Shown here: positions 8,784 to 18,198 of the stretch, piece after piece
How the letters are laid out: every line of letters starts with the position of its first letter
Position numbering within the stretch: the stretch's first letter is position 1
Position numbers and translations under genes: made by a program
Assembly (NCBI RefSeq): GCF_002307495.1
Contig: NZ_NTMR01000005.1
Coordinates: 62,001-126,000, forward strand
Direction: 5' to 3'
From: Pseudomonas abyssi
Lineage (GTDB): Bacteria > Pseudomonadota > Gammaproteobacteria > Pseudomonadales > Pseudomonadaceae
DNA length: 64,000 nt
Notes under the pieces: generated by a model
Told to the model about the DNA's origin: nothing
Seen by the model: only the letters and a program-made list of their open reading frames with translations
The model's database searches: none

Positions 8784-9869
8784 ATGGCACTGCGGACTCC
8801 CCTGTACGACCAGCACCTGGCTGCTGGCGCCAAGATGGTCGATTTTGGCGGCTGGGACATGCCAATCAACTATGGCTCCCAGCTGGAAGAACACCATCAG
8901 GTACGTCGTGCCGTTGGCATGTTTGATGTGTCGCACATGACCGTGGTCGATGTCGATGGCAGCGAAGCGCAGGCTTACCTGCAATACCTGCTGGCCAACG
9001 ACGTAGCGCGTCTGAAGACACCGGGCAAGGCCCTCTATAGTGGCATGCTGAACGAGCAGGGCGGTGTGATCGACGACCTGATCGTCTACCTGGCCGGCGA
9101 CGGCTACCGTGTGGTGGTTAACGCCGCGACCCGCGAGAAGGACCTGGCCTGGATGAGCAAGCAGGCCGACTCCTTTGCCGTAAACCTGACCGAGCGTAGC
9201 GAGCTGGCGATGATCGCGGTGCAGGGCCCGCTGGCACTGGAATTGGTCAAATCGGTGGTCAGCGATGACCGCGCTGCACTGATCAGCGATCTCAAGCCCT
9301 TCCAGGGCTTGCCGTCTGGCGACTGGTTTATCGGTCGTACCGGTTATACCGGCGAAGACGGTCTGGAGATCATGCTGCCGGCCGAGCAGTCTGCCGATTT
9401 CTGGCAAACGCTGCTGGCCGCTGGCTGCAAGCCGTGTGGTCTGGGTGCGCGCGACACCCTGCGTCTGGAGGCCGGTATGAACCTGTACGGCGCCGACATG
9501 GACGAGAGTATTTCGCCACTGGCCGCCAATATGGCCTGGACCATTGCCTGGGAACCGGCCGAGCGCGATTTTATCGGCCGTCAGGCACTGGAAGCCCAGA
9601 AAGCCGCCGGCGACCAGCCCAAGCTGGTGGGTCTGGTACTGGAAGAGCGCGCGGTGCTGCGCGGCCATCAGAAAGTCATCGTCGACGGTGTCGGCGAAGG
9701 CGAAATTACCAGCGGTACCTTTTCCCCGACGCTGGGTTACTCCATCGCGCTGGCCCGTGTGCCCCGTGCGACCGGCAGCAGCGCCAAGGTCGAGATTCGC
9801 GGCAAGCTGCTGGATGTGCGCGTGGTCAAGCCCAGCTTCGTGCGTAACGGCCAGTCGGTCATCGAATAA
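8784..9869 (+). CDS. gcvT: Glycine cleavage system T protein (aminomethyltransferase)
   Basis: A 361-residue protein that transfers the aminomethyl carbon from lipoylated H protein to tetrahydrofolate, releasing ammonia. Family motifs are [20 protein letters not shown] (residues 4-23), VGMFDVSHM, and [18 protein letters not shown] near residue 220. E. coli GcvT is 363 residues, so the length is right. The ATG at 8784 fits homologues; an upstream in-frame start at 8754 is not needed. A TACAAT box at 8741-8746 may be the -10 of the gcv promoter, though no clear -35 is seen. Order here is gcvT-gcvH-gcvP. Confidence 0.94.
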   Translation: MALRTPLYDQHLAAGAKMVDFGGWDMPINYGSQLEEHHQVRRAVGMFDVSHMTVVDVDGSEAQAYLQYLLANDVARLKTPGKALYSGMLNEQGGVIDDLIVYLAGDGYRVVVNAATREKDLAWMSKQADSFAVNLTERSELAMIAVQGPLALELVKSVVSDDRAALISDLKPFQGLPSGDWFIGRTGYTGEDGLEIMLPAEQSADFWQTLLAAGCKPCGLGARDTLRLEAGMNLYGADMDESISPLAANMAWTIAWEPAERDFIGRQALEAQKAAGDQPKLVGLVLEERAVLRGHQKVIVDGVGEGEITSGTFSPTLGYSIALARVPRATGSSAKVEIRGKLLDVRVVKPSFVRNGQSVIE

Positions 9870-9898
9870 GTATTGATTCAACTTCCGAGGATATTCCC

Positions 9899-10279
9899 AT
9901 GAGCAACATTCCTGCCGAACTGCGTTACGCCTCCAGCCACGAGTGGACCCGTCTGGAAGCCGATGGCACCGTGACCGTCGGTATTACCGACCACGCTCAG
10001 GACCTGCTGGGTGACGTGGTGTTTGTCGAGTGCCCCGAGGTCGGTCGCGAAGTCGCTGCCGGTGAAGAGTGTGCGGTGGTCGAGTCGGTCAAGGCCGCTT
10101 CCGACATCTACGCGCCGATCAGCGGCGAAATCATTGCGGTCAACGAGGCGCTGGCCGACTCCCCCGAGCTGGTCAACAGCGCGCCCTACGGCGATGCCTG
10201 GTTCTTCAAGATCAAGCCCAGCGACGCTGCCGAGCTGGACAAGCTGATGGATGCGGCCGCCTACGGCGCCTCCATCTGA
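9899..10279 (+). CDS. gcvH: Glycine cleavage system H protein
   Basis: A 126-residue lipoyl carrier that shuttles the aminomethyl group between P, T and L proteins. The lipoylated lysine is K65 in [12 protein letters not shown], the conserved context. The N-terminus [16 protein letters not shown] and the hydrophobic core [12 protein letters not shown] are typical. It starts 29 bp after gcvT with AGGATATTCCC upstream. A terminator-like hairpin separates it from gcvP. The lipoyl domain is complete. Confidence 0.95.
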   Translation: MSNIPAELRYASSHEWTRLEADGTVTVGITDHAQDLLGDVVFVECPEVGREVAAGEECAVVESVKAASDIYAPISGEIIAVNEALADSPELVNSAPYGDAWFFKIKPSDAAELDKLMDAAAYGASI

Positions 10280-10304
10280 TCGCTATTCGCTGGTTGTTGT
10301 GCTG

Positions 10305-10331
10305 AAGCCCTGATTCGCGTCGGGGCTTTTT
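10305..10331 (+). terminator. Terminator-like hairpin between gcvH and gcvP
   Basis: AAGCCCTGA (10305-10313) pairs over 9 bp (one U-G) with TCGGGGCTT (10320-10328), followed by TTTTTGC. It lies between the gcvH stop and the gcvP start and could lower gcvP expression relative to gcvT and gcvH. Confidence 0.7.
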
Positions 10332-10359
10332 GCTTTCACACTTTGCACAGGTACACCCC

Positions 10360-13245
10360 ATGAGCCACACCCCGAGCCTCGTCGAGCTGGAACAGACCGA
10401 CGCCTTCATTCGCCGCCATATCGGCCCCGATGCCGCAGAGCAGCAAGCCATGCTGTCGACTCTGGGCGCCGACACACTGGAGGCGCTGGTCGCACAGACC
10501 GTGCCGCAAAGCATTCTGCGCAATGACCTGCTGCCGCTGGACGGCCCGCGCAGCGAGGCCGAGGTGCTGGACTATCTGAAGCAGGTTGCCGGCCGCAACC
10601 AGATCTTCACCTCCTGCATCGGCATGGGCTACCACGGCACGCTGACGCCGACTGTGATCCTGCGCAACGTGCTGGAAAACCCGGGCTGGTACACCGCCTA
10701 CACCCCGTATCAGCCGGAAATTGCCCAGGGCCGTCTGGAGTCGCTGCTGAACTTCCAGCAATTGACCATCGACCTGACCGGCATGGAGCTGGCCAGCGCC
10801 TCGCTGCTGGACGAAGCCACCGCCGCTGCCGAAGCCATGGCCCTGGCCAAGCGGGTTGCCAAGAGCAAGAGCAACCTGTTCTTTGTTGATCAGGATTGCC
10901 ATCCGCAGACCATCTCCGTGGTGCTGACCCGCGCCGAGGCCTTCGGCTTTGACGTGGTGGTCGACGACGTCAGCACGCTGGGCGACTACGAGGTGTTCGG
11001 GGCGCTGTTTCAGTACCCGACAACCTGGGGTGAGATCCGCGACCTCAAGCCGCTGATCGAACAGGTTCAGGCGCAGAAAGGTCTGGCCTGCGTGGGCGCC
11101 GACCTGCTCGGCCTGACCCTGCTGACCCCGCCGGGTGAGCTGGGCGCCGACGTAGTCTTCGGCTCGGCGCAGCGCTTTGGCGTGCCGATGGGCTACGGCG
11201 GACCGCACGCGGCGTTCTTTGCCACCCGCGACGCGTACAAGCGCGCCATGCCTGGTCGCATCATCGGTGTGTCTGTCGATACCCGTGGCAACCGCGCCCT
11301 GCGTATGGCGCTGCAGACCCGTGAGCAGCACATTCGCCGCGAGAAGGCCAACTCGAACATCTGTACCGCACAGGTGCTGCTGGCCAATATCGCCAGCTTC
11401 TACGCGGTCTACCACGGCCCGCAGGGTCTCAAGCAGATCGCCGAGCGGGTGCAGCGCTTTACCGCGATTCTGGCTGAAGGCCTGAGCGCGCAGGGTATCG
11501 AGCGTCGCAACGCGACCTTCTTTGACACCCTGACCCTGAAGGTGCCGGGCAAGGCCCGCGAGATTCTGGAACGCGCCCGCGCCGCCCGTATCAACCTGCG
11601 CGTGATCGATGCCGATCACCTGGGCGTCAGCCTGGATGAAACCACCACCCGCGCTACCATCGACCAACTGCTGGCTGCCTTCGCCGGTGCCGCGCACGGT
11701 CAGGATATTGCCGCGCTGGACGCCAAGGTCAGCGCCACCGAGATGGGCATTCCGGCGGCTCTGCGTCGCACGTCCGCCTATCTGACTCACCCGGTGTTCA
11801 ACAGCTACCACTCGGAAACCGAGATGCTGCGCTACATCAAGTCGCTGGAGAACAAGGATCTGGCGCTGAACCACGCGATGATCCCGCTCGGCTCGTGCAC
11901 CATGAAGCTGAACGCCACCACCGAGATGATCCCGATCACCTGGCCGGAATTCGGTCAGTTGCACCCGTTTGCCCCGCTGGCGCAGGCCGAGGGCTACAAG
12001 CAGATGATCGACGAGCTGGAAGCGATGCTGCGCACCATCACCGGCTTTGACGCCATCTGCATGCAGCCGAACTCCGGCGCGCAGGGCGAGTACGCCGGTT
12101 TGCTGGCGATCCGCAAGTTCCATGAAAGCAACGACGAAGGTCACCGCAACGTCTGTCTGATCCCGACTTCGGCGCACGGCACCAACCCGGCTTCGGCGAT
12201 GATGGCAAGCATGCGCGTGGTGCTGGTCAACTGTGACGATCAGGGCAACGTGGATGTGGCTGACCTGCGTCAGAAGGCTGCAGACAACGCCGACAACCTG
12301 TCCTGCCTGATGATCACCTACCCGTCGACCCACGGTGTCTACGAGGAAGGTATCCGCGAGATCTGCGAGATCATCCACCAGCACGGTGGTCAGGTGTACA
12401 TGGATGGCGCCAACCTGAACGCACAGGTGGGCCTGACCCGTCCGGCCGACATCGGCGCCGACGTATCGCACATGAACCTGCACAAGACCTTCTGCATTCC
12501 GCATGGCGGCGGCGGCCCGGGCATGGGCCCGATCGGCGTCAAGGCGCATCTGGCGCCCTTCGTTGCCAACCACCCAGTGGTCCCGCTGGATGGCCCGAAC
12601 CCGGAGAACGGTGCGGTCAGTGCGGCGCCGTGGGGCAGCGCGAGCATCCTGCCGATCAGCTGGACCTACATCGCCCTGATGGGCGCTATCGGTCTGCGTC
12701 AGGCCACCTCGGTCGCCATCCTCAACGCCAACTACCTGGCCAAGCGTCTGGGCGATGCTTACCCGGTGCTGTACAGCGGCCGTAACGGCCGGGTGGCGCA
12801 CGAGTGCATCATCGACATCCGTCCGCTCAAGGCGGCCTCGGGTATCAGTGAAGAAGACGTGGCCAAGCGTTTGATGGACTTTGGTTTCCATGCGCCGACC
12901 ATGTCGTTCCCGGTAGCCGGCACCTTGATGATCGAGCCGACCGAGAGTGAGTCCAAGGCCGAGCTGGATCGCTTTATCGACGCGATGCTGACCATTCGTG
13001 CCGAGATCCGCAAGGTCGAGCAGGGCGAGTGGACGGCAGAGGACAACCCGCTGCACAACGCGCCGCACACCCTGGCTGACATCACCGGCGACTGGCAGCG
13101 TGCCTACAGCCGCGAGGAAGCCGTGTTTCCGCAGCCCTGGGTCGCGGCCAACAAGTTCTGGCCAAACGTGAACCGGATCGACAACGTGTACGGGGACCGC
13201 AACCTGTTCTGCGCCTGCCCGCCGATCGAAGCCTACGAGGGCTAA
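10360..13245 (+). CDS. gcvP: Glycine dehydrogenase (decarboxylating), P protein
   Basis: A 961-residue PLP enzyme that decarboxylates glycine and loads the aminomethyl group onto GcvH. It is the full two-domain (alpha-beta fused) form. The PLP lysine is K709 in [16 protein letters not shown], and the glycine-rich loop follows it directly. The N-terminal half has [17 protein letters not shown] and QPEIAQGR. The ATG at 10360 ([12 protein letters not shown]) follows CAGGTACACCCC; an in-frame TTG at 10330 lies inside the hairpin T-tract and is rejected. A 2.7-kb open frame on the opposite strand is a GC-skew shadow. Confidence 0.95.
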   Translation: MSHTPSLVELEQTDAFIRRHIGPDAAEQQAMLSTLGADTLEALVAQTVPQSILRNDLLPLDGPRSEAEVLDYLKQVAGRNQIFTSCIGMGYHGTLTPTVILRNVLENPGWYTAYTPYQPEIAQGRLESLLNFQQLTIDLTGMELASASLLDEATAAAEAMALAKRVAKSKSNLFFVDQDCHPQTISVVLTRAEAFGFDVVVDDVSTLGDYEVFGALFQYPTTWGEIRDLKPLIEQVQAQKGLACVGADLLGLTLLTPPGELGADVVFGSAQRFGVPMGYGGPHAAFFATRDAYKRAMPGRIIGVSVDTRGNRALRMALQTREQHIRREKANSNICTAQVLLANIASFYAVYHGPQGLKQIAERVQRFTAILAEGLSAQGIERRNATFFDTLTLKVPGKAREILERARAARINLRVIDADHLGVSLDETTTRATIDQLLAAFAGAAHGQDIAALDAKVSATEMGIPAALRRTSAYLTHPVFNSYHSETEMLRYIKSLENKDLALNHAMIPLGSCTMKLNATTEMIPITWPEFGQLHPFAPLAQAEGYKQMIDELEAMLRTITGFDAICMQPNSGAQGEYAGLLAIRKFHESNDEGHRNVCLIPTSAHGTNPASAMMASMRVVLVNCDDQGNVDVADLRQKAADNADNLSCLMITYPSTHGVYEEGIREICEIIHQHGGQVYMDGANLNAQVGLTRPADIGADVSHMNLHKTFCIPHGGGGPGMGPIGVKAHLAPFVANHPVVPLDGPNPENGAVSAAPWGSASILPISWTYIALMGAIGLRQATSVAILNANYLAKRLGDAYPVLYSGRNGRVAHECIIDIRPLKAASGISEEDVAKRLMDFGFHAPTMSFPVAGTLMIEPTESESKAELDRFIDAMLTIRAEIRKVEQGEWTAEDNPLHNAPHTLADITGDWQRAYSREEAVFPQPWVAANKFWPNVNRIDNVYGDRNLFCACPPIEAYEG

Positions 13246-13256
13246 GATCGGGCCTG

Positions 13257-14720
13257 TCAGGAGAGAGGGGCGCTGCCCTCTCTCTCCTGCTGGGTTCTGT
13301 CCAGCATCATCTCCACTTCTACGCCGCCTTCCGCGCGGTTATGCAGGCTCACCCGGCCGCGGTGCAGTCTGGCGATTTCTCTGACAAAACTCAGACCCAG
13401 CCCGGTGCTCTTGCGTTGACCGTCCGGTCGCGGCAGGGAATAGAAACGCTCGAATACCCGATCCAGCGCGTAGTCCGGTACGGCCGGGCCGTCGTTGCGC
13501 ACGCGCAGGCTCAGTGCCGTGCCGCTGGTACTGATTTGCAGGGTGATGGCGCCGCCGGACAGGCTGAACTCGATGGCGTTATCCAGCAGGTTGCTGATCG
13601 CCTGTTCGAGCAGAAAACGGTCGCCGGCGAGCCGACTGTCGACGTTGCACTCAAGGTGCAGCGTCAGCTCCTTGCGTTCGGCCAGCGGGCGCTTGGCTTC
13701 CAGCTCGAGCGCGGCAATCTCGGCCAGATCCAGGCTCTCGGTCTGCTCCAGCGCCTGACGTTTTTCCACCCCGGCCAGCGATAGCAGGCGGTCGACCAGG
13801 CGCTGCAGACGACTGGACTCGCTGTCGATATTGGCCAGAAAGCGCGCGCGCATGGGCTCCGGCACGTCTGCTTCCTGCAGCAGCTCGGCCGCGCCGCGGA
13901 TGGCCGACAGCGGCGACTTCATTTCATGCGTCAGGGTGTGCACGTATTGCTCGACGTAGGCCTTGCCGTCGATTTCGCGGCGCATGGCCTCTGTGGCGGC
14001 GGCCAGCCTTGCTAGCTCCTTGTCGGCCAGTTGCGGCGGACTGACCCGCTCACCGTGGCGCACCCGTTCGACGTAATCGACCAATTGGCGCACCGACCGC
14101 GTCAGCCAGAACGCCATACCGGCACCCAGCAGCAGCGCGCCAAACAGAATGATGCCGCCGCGTTGCCAGAAGTAGCCGTGCGCCAGGGTGATGAAGGGGT
14201 GCAGGCTGGCGTTGGGTTTGCCGAGGGTGAGTACACCGGCCAGCTGGCCGCCCTGATACACCGGCGCGGCGATGTACATCAGACTGCTGGTGTCGTCTTC
14301 GGGGTCGATGCGTGTGGTGCGCGCGCCGTACTCGCCGCGCAGGGTCAGTGATACGTCGCGCCACTGTGAATAGTCTTCGCCGATCTGCTGCGGATCGGTG
14401 TGGTAGAGCACGCTGCCGTTAAGATCCGTCAGGTAGATCACCAGTTCGGTGCCGGTCTTGTGCCGGGACCAGATCTGCGCATCGAGCTGGCGCGCCAGGT
14501 AACGATCGATGGCGGTGGCAAACGGACTGTCTGCGGCAAAGCCCTCCTGCCAATGCTGTTCGGCGATTTCGGCCAGCAGGTTGGCACTGTCGACCATCAC
14601 CTCCTCGCTGGCCTGGCGCACCGACGAGGGCACCTGATTGAGGATGCTGTTGAGAAACAGCACCGTGGCCAGCCCGGCGATCAGAAACCAGCCAAGCAGC
14701 AGCCGAGTAGTGAGGCTCAT
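13257..14720 (-). CDS. creC: Sensor histidine kinase CreC
   Basis: A 487-residue inner-membrane sensor kinase. TM1 is at about 5-25 and TM2 at about 188-208. Between them is a periplasmic sensor with ESSVMYVAAP-like SSLMYIAAPVY and GVLTLGKPNASL, which are CreC hallmarks. HAMP-like linker, then HisKA with H265 (THEMKSPLSAIRG), N-box NLLDNAIEFS, and GLGLSFV. The motif FERFYSLPRPDGQRKSTG matches E. coli CreC. It overlaps creB by four bases (ATGA). CreBC responds to growth in minimal media in E. coli and to PBP4 inhibition in P. aeruginosa. CreD is not present here; a sortase pair occupies the upstream side instead. Confidence 0.88.
   Translation of the reverse strand: MSLTTRLLLGWFLIAGLATVLFLNSILNQVPSSVRQASEEVMVDSANLLAEIAEQHWQEGFAADSPFATAIDRYLARQLDAQIWSRHKTGTELVIYLTDLNGSVLYHTDPQQIGEDYSQWRDVSLTLRGEYGARTTRIDPEDDTSSLMYIAAPVYQGGQLAGVLTLGKPNASLHPFITLAHGYFWQRGGIILFGALLLGAGMAFWLTRSVRQLVDYVERVRHGERVSPPQLADKELARLAAATEAMRREIDGKAYVEQYVHTLTHEMKSPLSAIRGAAELLQEADVPEPMRARFLANIDSESSRLQRLVDRLLSLAGVEKRQALEQTESLDLAEIAALELEAKRPLAERKELTLHLECNVDSRLAGDRFLLEQAISNLLDNAIEFSLSGGAITLQISTSGTALSLRVRNDGPAVPDYALDRVFERFYSLPRPDGQRKSTGLGLSFVREIARLHRGRVSLHNRAEGGVEVEMMLDRTQQEREGSAPLS
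13261..13284. terminator. Hairpin at the gcvP/creC convergent junction
   Basis: GAGAGAGGG (13261-13269) pairs perfectly with CCCTCTCTC (13276-13284), loop GCGCTG, and is extended by one more bulged segment. It lies 15 bp after the gcvP stop and inside the last codons of creC. There is no T-tract on either strand, so termination is only a guess. Confidence 0.35.
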
Positions 14721-15421
14721 GGGTGGGCGTCCGGCAGCTGTGGGTTGATGCTGTAGCCCAGTCCGCGGTGGGTGACGATCGGGTCGTGGCTGGGCAGGAT
14801 GCGTTTGAGCTTGGTGCGGATGCCCTTGATGTGGGTGTCGATCACCCGATCAAGGCTGGCGCCGGGGTCGGCCCAGACGGCTTCCATCAACTGATCCCGG
14901 CTGAGTACATGCTCGGGGCGGCGCAGCAGGGTGCTGAGAATCAGATACTCGTAGCGGGTCAGTTCCAGCCACTGTTGGTGGTAGCGGATGCGGCGGCGCT
15001 CGGCGTCGTGCAGAAACAGCTCGGCTGGCGCTGATTGCTCGCTGGCGACAGGTTCGGCGCGGGTGCGGCGCAGGATGGCGCGCACCCGGGCGGAAATTTC
15101 CCGCGGGCTGAAGGGCTTGACCACGTAGTCGTCAGCGCCGATTTCCAGCCCGACGATGCGGTCGACTTCTTCCTTGCGTGCGGTCAGAAACATGATCGGC
15201 ATGGCCGAGAACTGGCGGATGCGGCGGCAGACTTCGAAGCCGCTTTCGTCGGGCAGGCCAACGTCGAGTACCAGCAAGTCGACCGGATTGTCACGCAACC
15301 ACTGCATACCGTCGCCCGCCAGGCCGCACCAGTGCACGTCGAAGCCCTCGGTGCCCAGTGCGTAGACCAGCGCATCGGCAATGGCGGGCTCGTCCTCGAT
15401 AATCAGAATCCTGTCCGGCAT
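14717..15421 (-). CDS. creB: Response regulator CreB (OmpR family)
   Basis: A 234-residue receiver plus winged-helix DNA-binding protein. The phosphoacceptor is D53 in LLVLDVGLPDESGFE, with acidic D10/E11 and K (VVKPFSPRE). The C-terminal OmpR/PhoB domain contains ELTRYEYLILSTLLRRPEHV and DTHIKGIRTKLK. The ATG at 15421 (MPDRILIIEDEPAI) is preferred over a longer in-frame start at 15505 because the receiver begins there. It lies 80 bp downstream of the sortase gene and overlaps creC, so it may belong to the same transcript as the sortase pair or have its own promoter in that gap. Confidence 0.9.
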   Translation of the reverse strand: MPDRILIIEDEPAIADALVYALGTEGFDVHWCGLAGDGMQWLRDNPVDLLVLDVGLPDESGFEVCRRIRQFSAMPIMFLTARKEEVDRIVGLEIGADDYVVKPFSPREISARVRAILRRTRAEPVASEQSAPAELFLHDAERRRIRYHQQWLELTRYEYLILSTLLRRPEHVLSRDQLMEAVWADPGASLDRVIDTHIKGIRTKLKRILPSHDPIVTHRGLGYSINPQLPDAHP

Positions 15422-15501
15422 GGTCTGCTCTGTCCGTGAATCGTCCGCCGATTGTGGCGGTTTCGCCGGGGGCAGTGCAATCATGCAGGGGCCTGCGGCA
15501 A

Positions 15502-16068
15502 TCACGAGGCGGGTGCCTCCAGCCAGGCGGTGACCACATAGCGTAGCGGCCCGCCGCTGGTCAGGGCGCGGAACGGGTAGCAGGTGACCAGCCGCAGCTC
15601 CGCGCGGTCGTATTGCAGGATCATTGGCTCATTGCGACTGTCGACGATGCGCTGGGTCGCCACGCGGTAGCGGTACTCTTGGCCATTGGCAGCCTGCAGG
15701 GTAAGAACCTGCCCGGTTTTCAACTGCTCGACAAAGGCGAAGTGGCTGTCCTGGTGGCCGGCCAGCAGCAGGGTGCCGGTCTGCCCGGGCGCCACGCCGT
15801 TATCCAGTTGCCCCGGGCCGAAGGCCAGAGCCTGACCGCTGACGCTGTCCAGCACATAGCGGGCCTCGCCGTCGGGCGTGGTCAGTTTGGCAACCGGCCA
15901 GGTATCGGCCCAGGGCCAGGGCTTGCTCGGGGTCCCAGCCTGCAGTTGCTCGGCCCAGGCGTCGGCAATCAACCATTGGGCTAGCCACGCCTTGGCTTGC
16001 AGCCAGCTGCCCTGGGCTGCGACGGCCACGGCACCGAGTAGCAGTACGATGGCAATCAGCTTACGCAT
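15502..16068 (-). CDS. Class GN (proteobacterial, single-substrate) sortase
   Basis: A 188-residue membrane-anchored transpeptidase. There is one N-terminal membrane helix (residues 3-19), then the sortase fold. Catalytic residues are H105 (LLLAGHQDSHF), C163 (LVTCYPF) and R176 (GGPLRYVV), all in the order expected for a working enzyme. This family (TIGR03784, class GN) occurs in Gram-negative bacteria with one dedicated substrate encoded next to it, and here that is the VIT/VWA protein, whose stop overlaps this start by eight bases. The enzyme would face the periplasm. All catalytic residues are present, so the gene looks functional. Confidence 0.9.
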   Translation of the reverse strand: MRKLIAIVLLLGAVAVAAQGSWLQAKAWLAQWLIADAWAEQLQAGTPSKPWPWADTWPVAKLTTPDGEARYVLDSVSGQALAFGPGQLDNGVAPGQTGTLLLAGHQDSHFAFVEQLKTGQVLTLQAANGQEYRYRVATQRIVDSRNEPMILQYDRAELRLVTCYPFRALTSGGPLRYVVTAWLEAPAS

Positions 16069-18040
16069 GGCGTGGTTTCCAGTTCAGGATCAGCAGGCCG
16101 GCCAACAACAGCGCGAGTGCCAGCGCCCAGAGGCCATTGAGGCCGAGCGAGGTCTGCGGGTACAGGCGGTGGTCGACCGGGTTCAGGTTGGGCACCCGTT
16201 GGCTGTCGAGCGGTTCGTCAGCGGCGCGTACCGGCTGCTCCTCGACGGCGACGAAGCTGGTGAAGCGGCTCATCAGCTGATGTTCCAGCGCTACCGGCAA
16301 CACCAGGTCACGCACTTCGTCCTCGCCAGCACCCTCGTTCAGACGGTCCATGGCGGCTTCGATCTTGCGGCGTGCCCAGATTCTGGCGATGCCATTGCCC
16401 TGCTGTGGCTCGGGGATGTGCAGGTGCTGCTCCCAAGGCTCTGGCTGACGGCCGTGCAGGGCCACTTTCTCCGGTAGTTGGTTCAGTTTCATGGCGATCA
16501 GCAACGGCTGATCCGAGTACAGATCGGGCAGTTTCTGCGGCCAGATTTCGGCATCGATGCCTTCCGGCAGCTCCAGTTGCAGGTGGGTCAGTACCGGTGA
16601 CTCCAGTTTTTCGAACAGCCGCTCCATGGCGTCTTCAATCCCTGCACGGTCATCAATCGAGGTGAACTGGCCGCGGCCGACTTCGGCTGCCTTGCGCAGC
16701 AGGAAGCTGTTGGGCGAAGCGCCAATGCCGACGGTGAAGATCCGCGCCTGACGCAGGCGCTGCTGAATCATCTGCAGGACTTCGCGCTCGTTGCTGACCG
16801 AGCCGTCGGTGATGAAGATCAGCTGGCGCAGGTAGCCCGGCTCGTTTGGCTGAGTCAGCGCCTCGCGCAGCACGGGCAGCATCTCGGTGCCGCCGCCGGC
16901 CGGCAGTCCGGCCACCCAGCTGCGCGCTTCCTGCAGGTTGTCCTGGGTGGCGTTCACCGGCTCACGGTAGAGCATGCTGTATTCACTGTTGAATTCGAGC
17001 ACATTGAAACGGTCTTCGGGCTGCAGGCGGCCCAGCGCCTGGATCAGGCTGTCACGTGCCTGGCGAATGCGCTCGCCCTGCATTGAGCCCGAGGTGTCGA
17101 GAATCAGAAACACCTCGCGTGGCTGGCGTTCACGGCTGACCGGTTCGGCAGCAGGCGAAAGCATCATCAGCGCGTAGTGGTCGTCGCCCACCTGTTCGGT
17201 GAATACGGCGACCTGGTTGCCGGCTTCGCTGGGCAGCTGCCAGTTGAGGACGAAGTCGCGATCCATGACCACCGGATTGTCCTGCAGCTGAATGCGGTAC
17301 TGGCGGCCGTCAAAATGGCTGCTGATGGCGTGGCTCGGGCTGCTCACCTCGTGCAGGGCAAAGCCGCTGTGCAGGTTGATATGGATGTCGGCCTGATGGG
17401 ATGGCCCGTCACGCCACAGGCTGCCGACAATCGGGCCTTCCGGGCGTGCATCACTGGCGGCGACGGGCTGCTGCTGACCATCGACCGGCTGCGGGCGAGC
17501 GTTGTAACGCGGGGTCATGGTCAGCGGCAGGCGCAGGCTGTAACGTCCTGCGTCCGGCTGCAGCAGTTCGGTGTAGCTGAGGATGACGCTGATGGTTTCA
17601 CCTGCGCCGATGTTGGCGACCGAGGTGCTGAACAGGTTGGGGCGTTCCTGCTCGACCAGACCGGTCTGCTGGCCGTTGTCCCGTGCCTGCTCGTAGGTCT
17701 TGCGCGCCTGTTCGCGCTCCTGAATCTGGCCGTTGATGCGGCGCTCGCCGATTTCCAGGGTCATGGCGTGAATGGCGGCATTTTCGCTGGTGGGCAGCAC
17801 ATAGCGGCCCTCGGCAAAGGCGCCACCGGGATTGCTGAAGGATTGGCGAATCTGTACTTCGGCGACCGGGCCGCTGATCTGCACCTGCATATCGGTGTTG
17901 AGCAGCAGGGCGGGTTGCCAGCTGCCATCGTCGGCACGCAGCAGGAAGCTGCCGGTGCCCGGTTGGTCGTTTGCAGCGGCCTGCGCGTTGAGTGAGGCGA
18001 GGGCGCCAAGCAGCACTAGCCAGATAAATGCGGTCTTCAT
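16061..18040 (-). CDS. Sortase-dependent VIT/VWA surface protein (dedicated target)
   Basis: A 659-residue exported protein (TIGR03788 type). Signal peptide at 1-22 (MKTAFIWLVLLGALASLNAQ). A VIT domain is at about 28-170 and a von Willebrand A domain at about 305-480 with the MIDAS motif DTSGS (315-319), a GGGTE loop and FITDGSVSNE. The C-terminus has the sorting signal: YPQTS (627-631), a hydrophobic stretch ending LLILNW, then the basic tail KPRHA. This matches a sortase substrate and the partner gene is next to it. The VIT-VWA layout recalls inter-alpha-trypsin inhibitor heavy chains, which suggests adhesion or matrix binding; the ligand is unknown. Confidence 0.9.
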   Translation of the reverse strand: MKTAFIWLVLLGALASLNAQAAANDQPGTGSFLLRADDGSWQPALLLNTDMQVQISGPVAEVQIRQSFSNPGGAFAEGRYVLPTSENAAIHAMTLEIGERRINGQIQEREQARKTYEQARDNGQQTGLVEQERPNLFSTSVANIGAGETISVILSYTELLQPDAGRYSLRLPLTMTPRYNARPQPVDGQQQPVAASDARPEGPIVGSLWRDGPSHQADIHINLHSGFALHEVSSPSHAISSHFDGRQYRIQLQDNPVVMDRDFVLNWQLPSEAGNQVAVFTEQVGDDHYALMMLSPAAEPVSRERQPREVFLILDTSGSMQGERIRQARDSLIQALGRLQPEDRFNVLEFNSEYSMLYREPVNATQDNLQEARSWVAGLPAGGGTEMLPVLREALTQPNEPGYLRQLIFITDGSVSNEREVLQMIQQRLRQARIFTVGIGASPNSFLLRKAAEVGRGQFTSIDDRAGIEDAMERLFEKLESPVLTHLQLELPEGIDAEIWPQKLPDLYSDQPLLIAMKLNQLPEKVALHGRQPEPWEQHLHIPEPQQGNGIARIWARRKIEAAMDRLNEGAGEDEVRDLVLPVALEHQLMSRFTSFVAVEEQPVRAADEPLDSQRVPNLNPVDHRLYPQTSLGLNGLWALALALLLAGLLILNWKPRHA

Positions 18041-18198
18041 GTCGGTCTCCCTGTGGACTGTGACTGGCAGTGTGTTGGCCGCCTTTGTGCTGCGTATGTG
18101 GTTTGTGTGTGGTTTTTACCGGTGACCCTGTTCTGGTGCATGTCGTCTTCCGACGGTACATTGTTGTACTTCCTCCCCCTGCCGGAACCTGCCTGCCT

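Noticed and set aside
10336-13068. A 910-codon open frame on the strand opposite gcvP
   Set aside because: It is an antisense shadow caused by GC-rich third codon positions; gcvP is complete and well conserved, and the antisense protein has repetitive His/Arg/Gln/Val content typical of shadows.
18041-18198. Mg2+ riboswitch upstream of mgtE
   Set aside because: No M-box or mgtA-type conserved pairing could be traced in these 158 bases.
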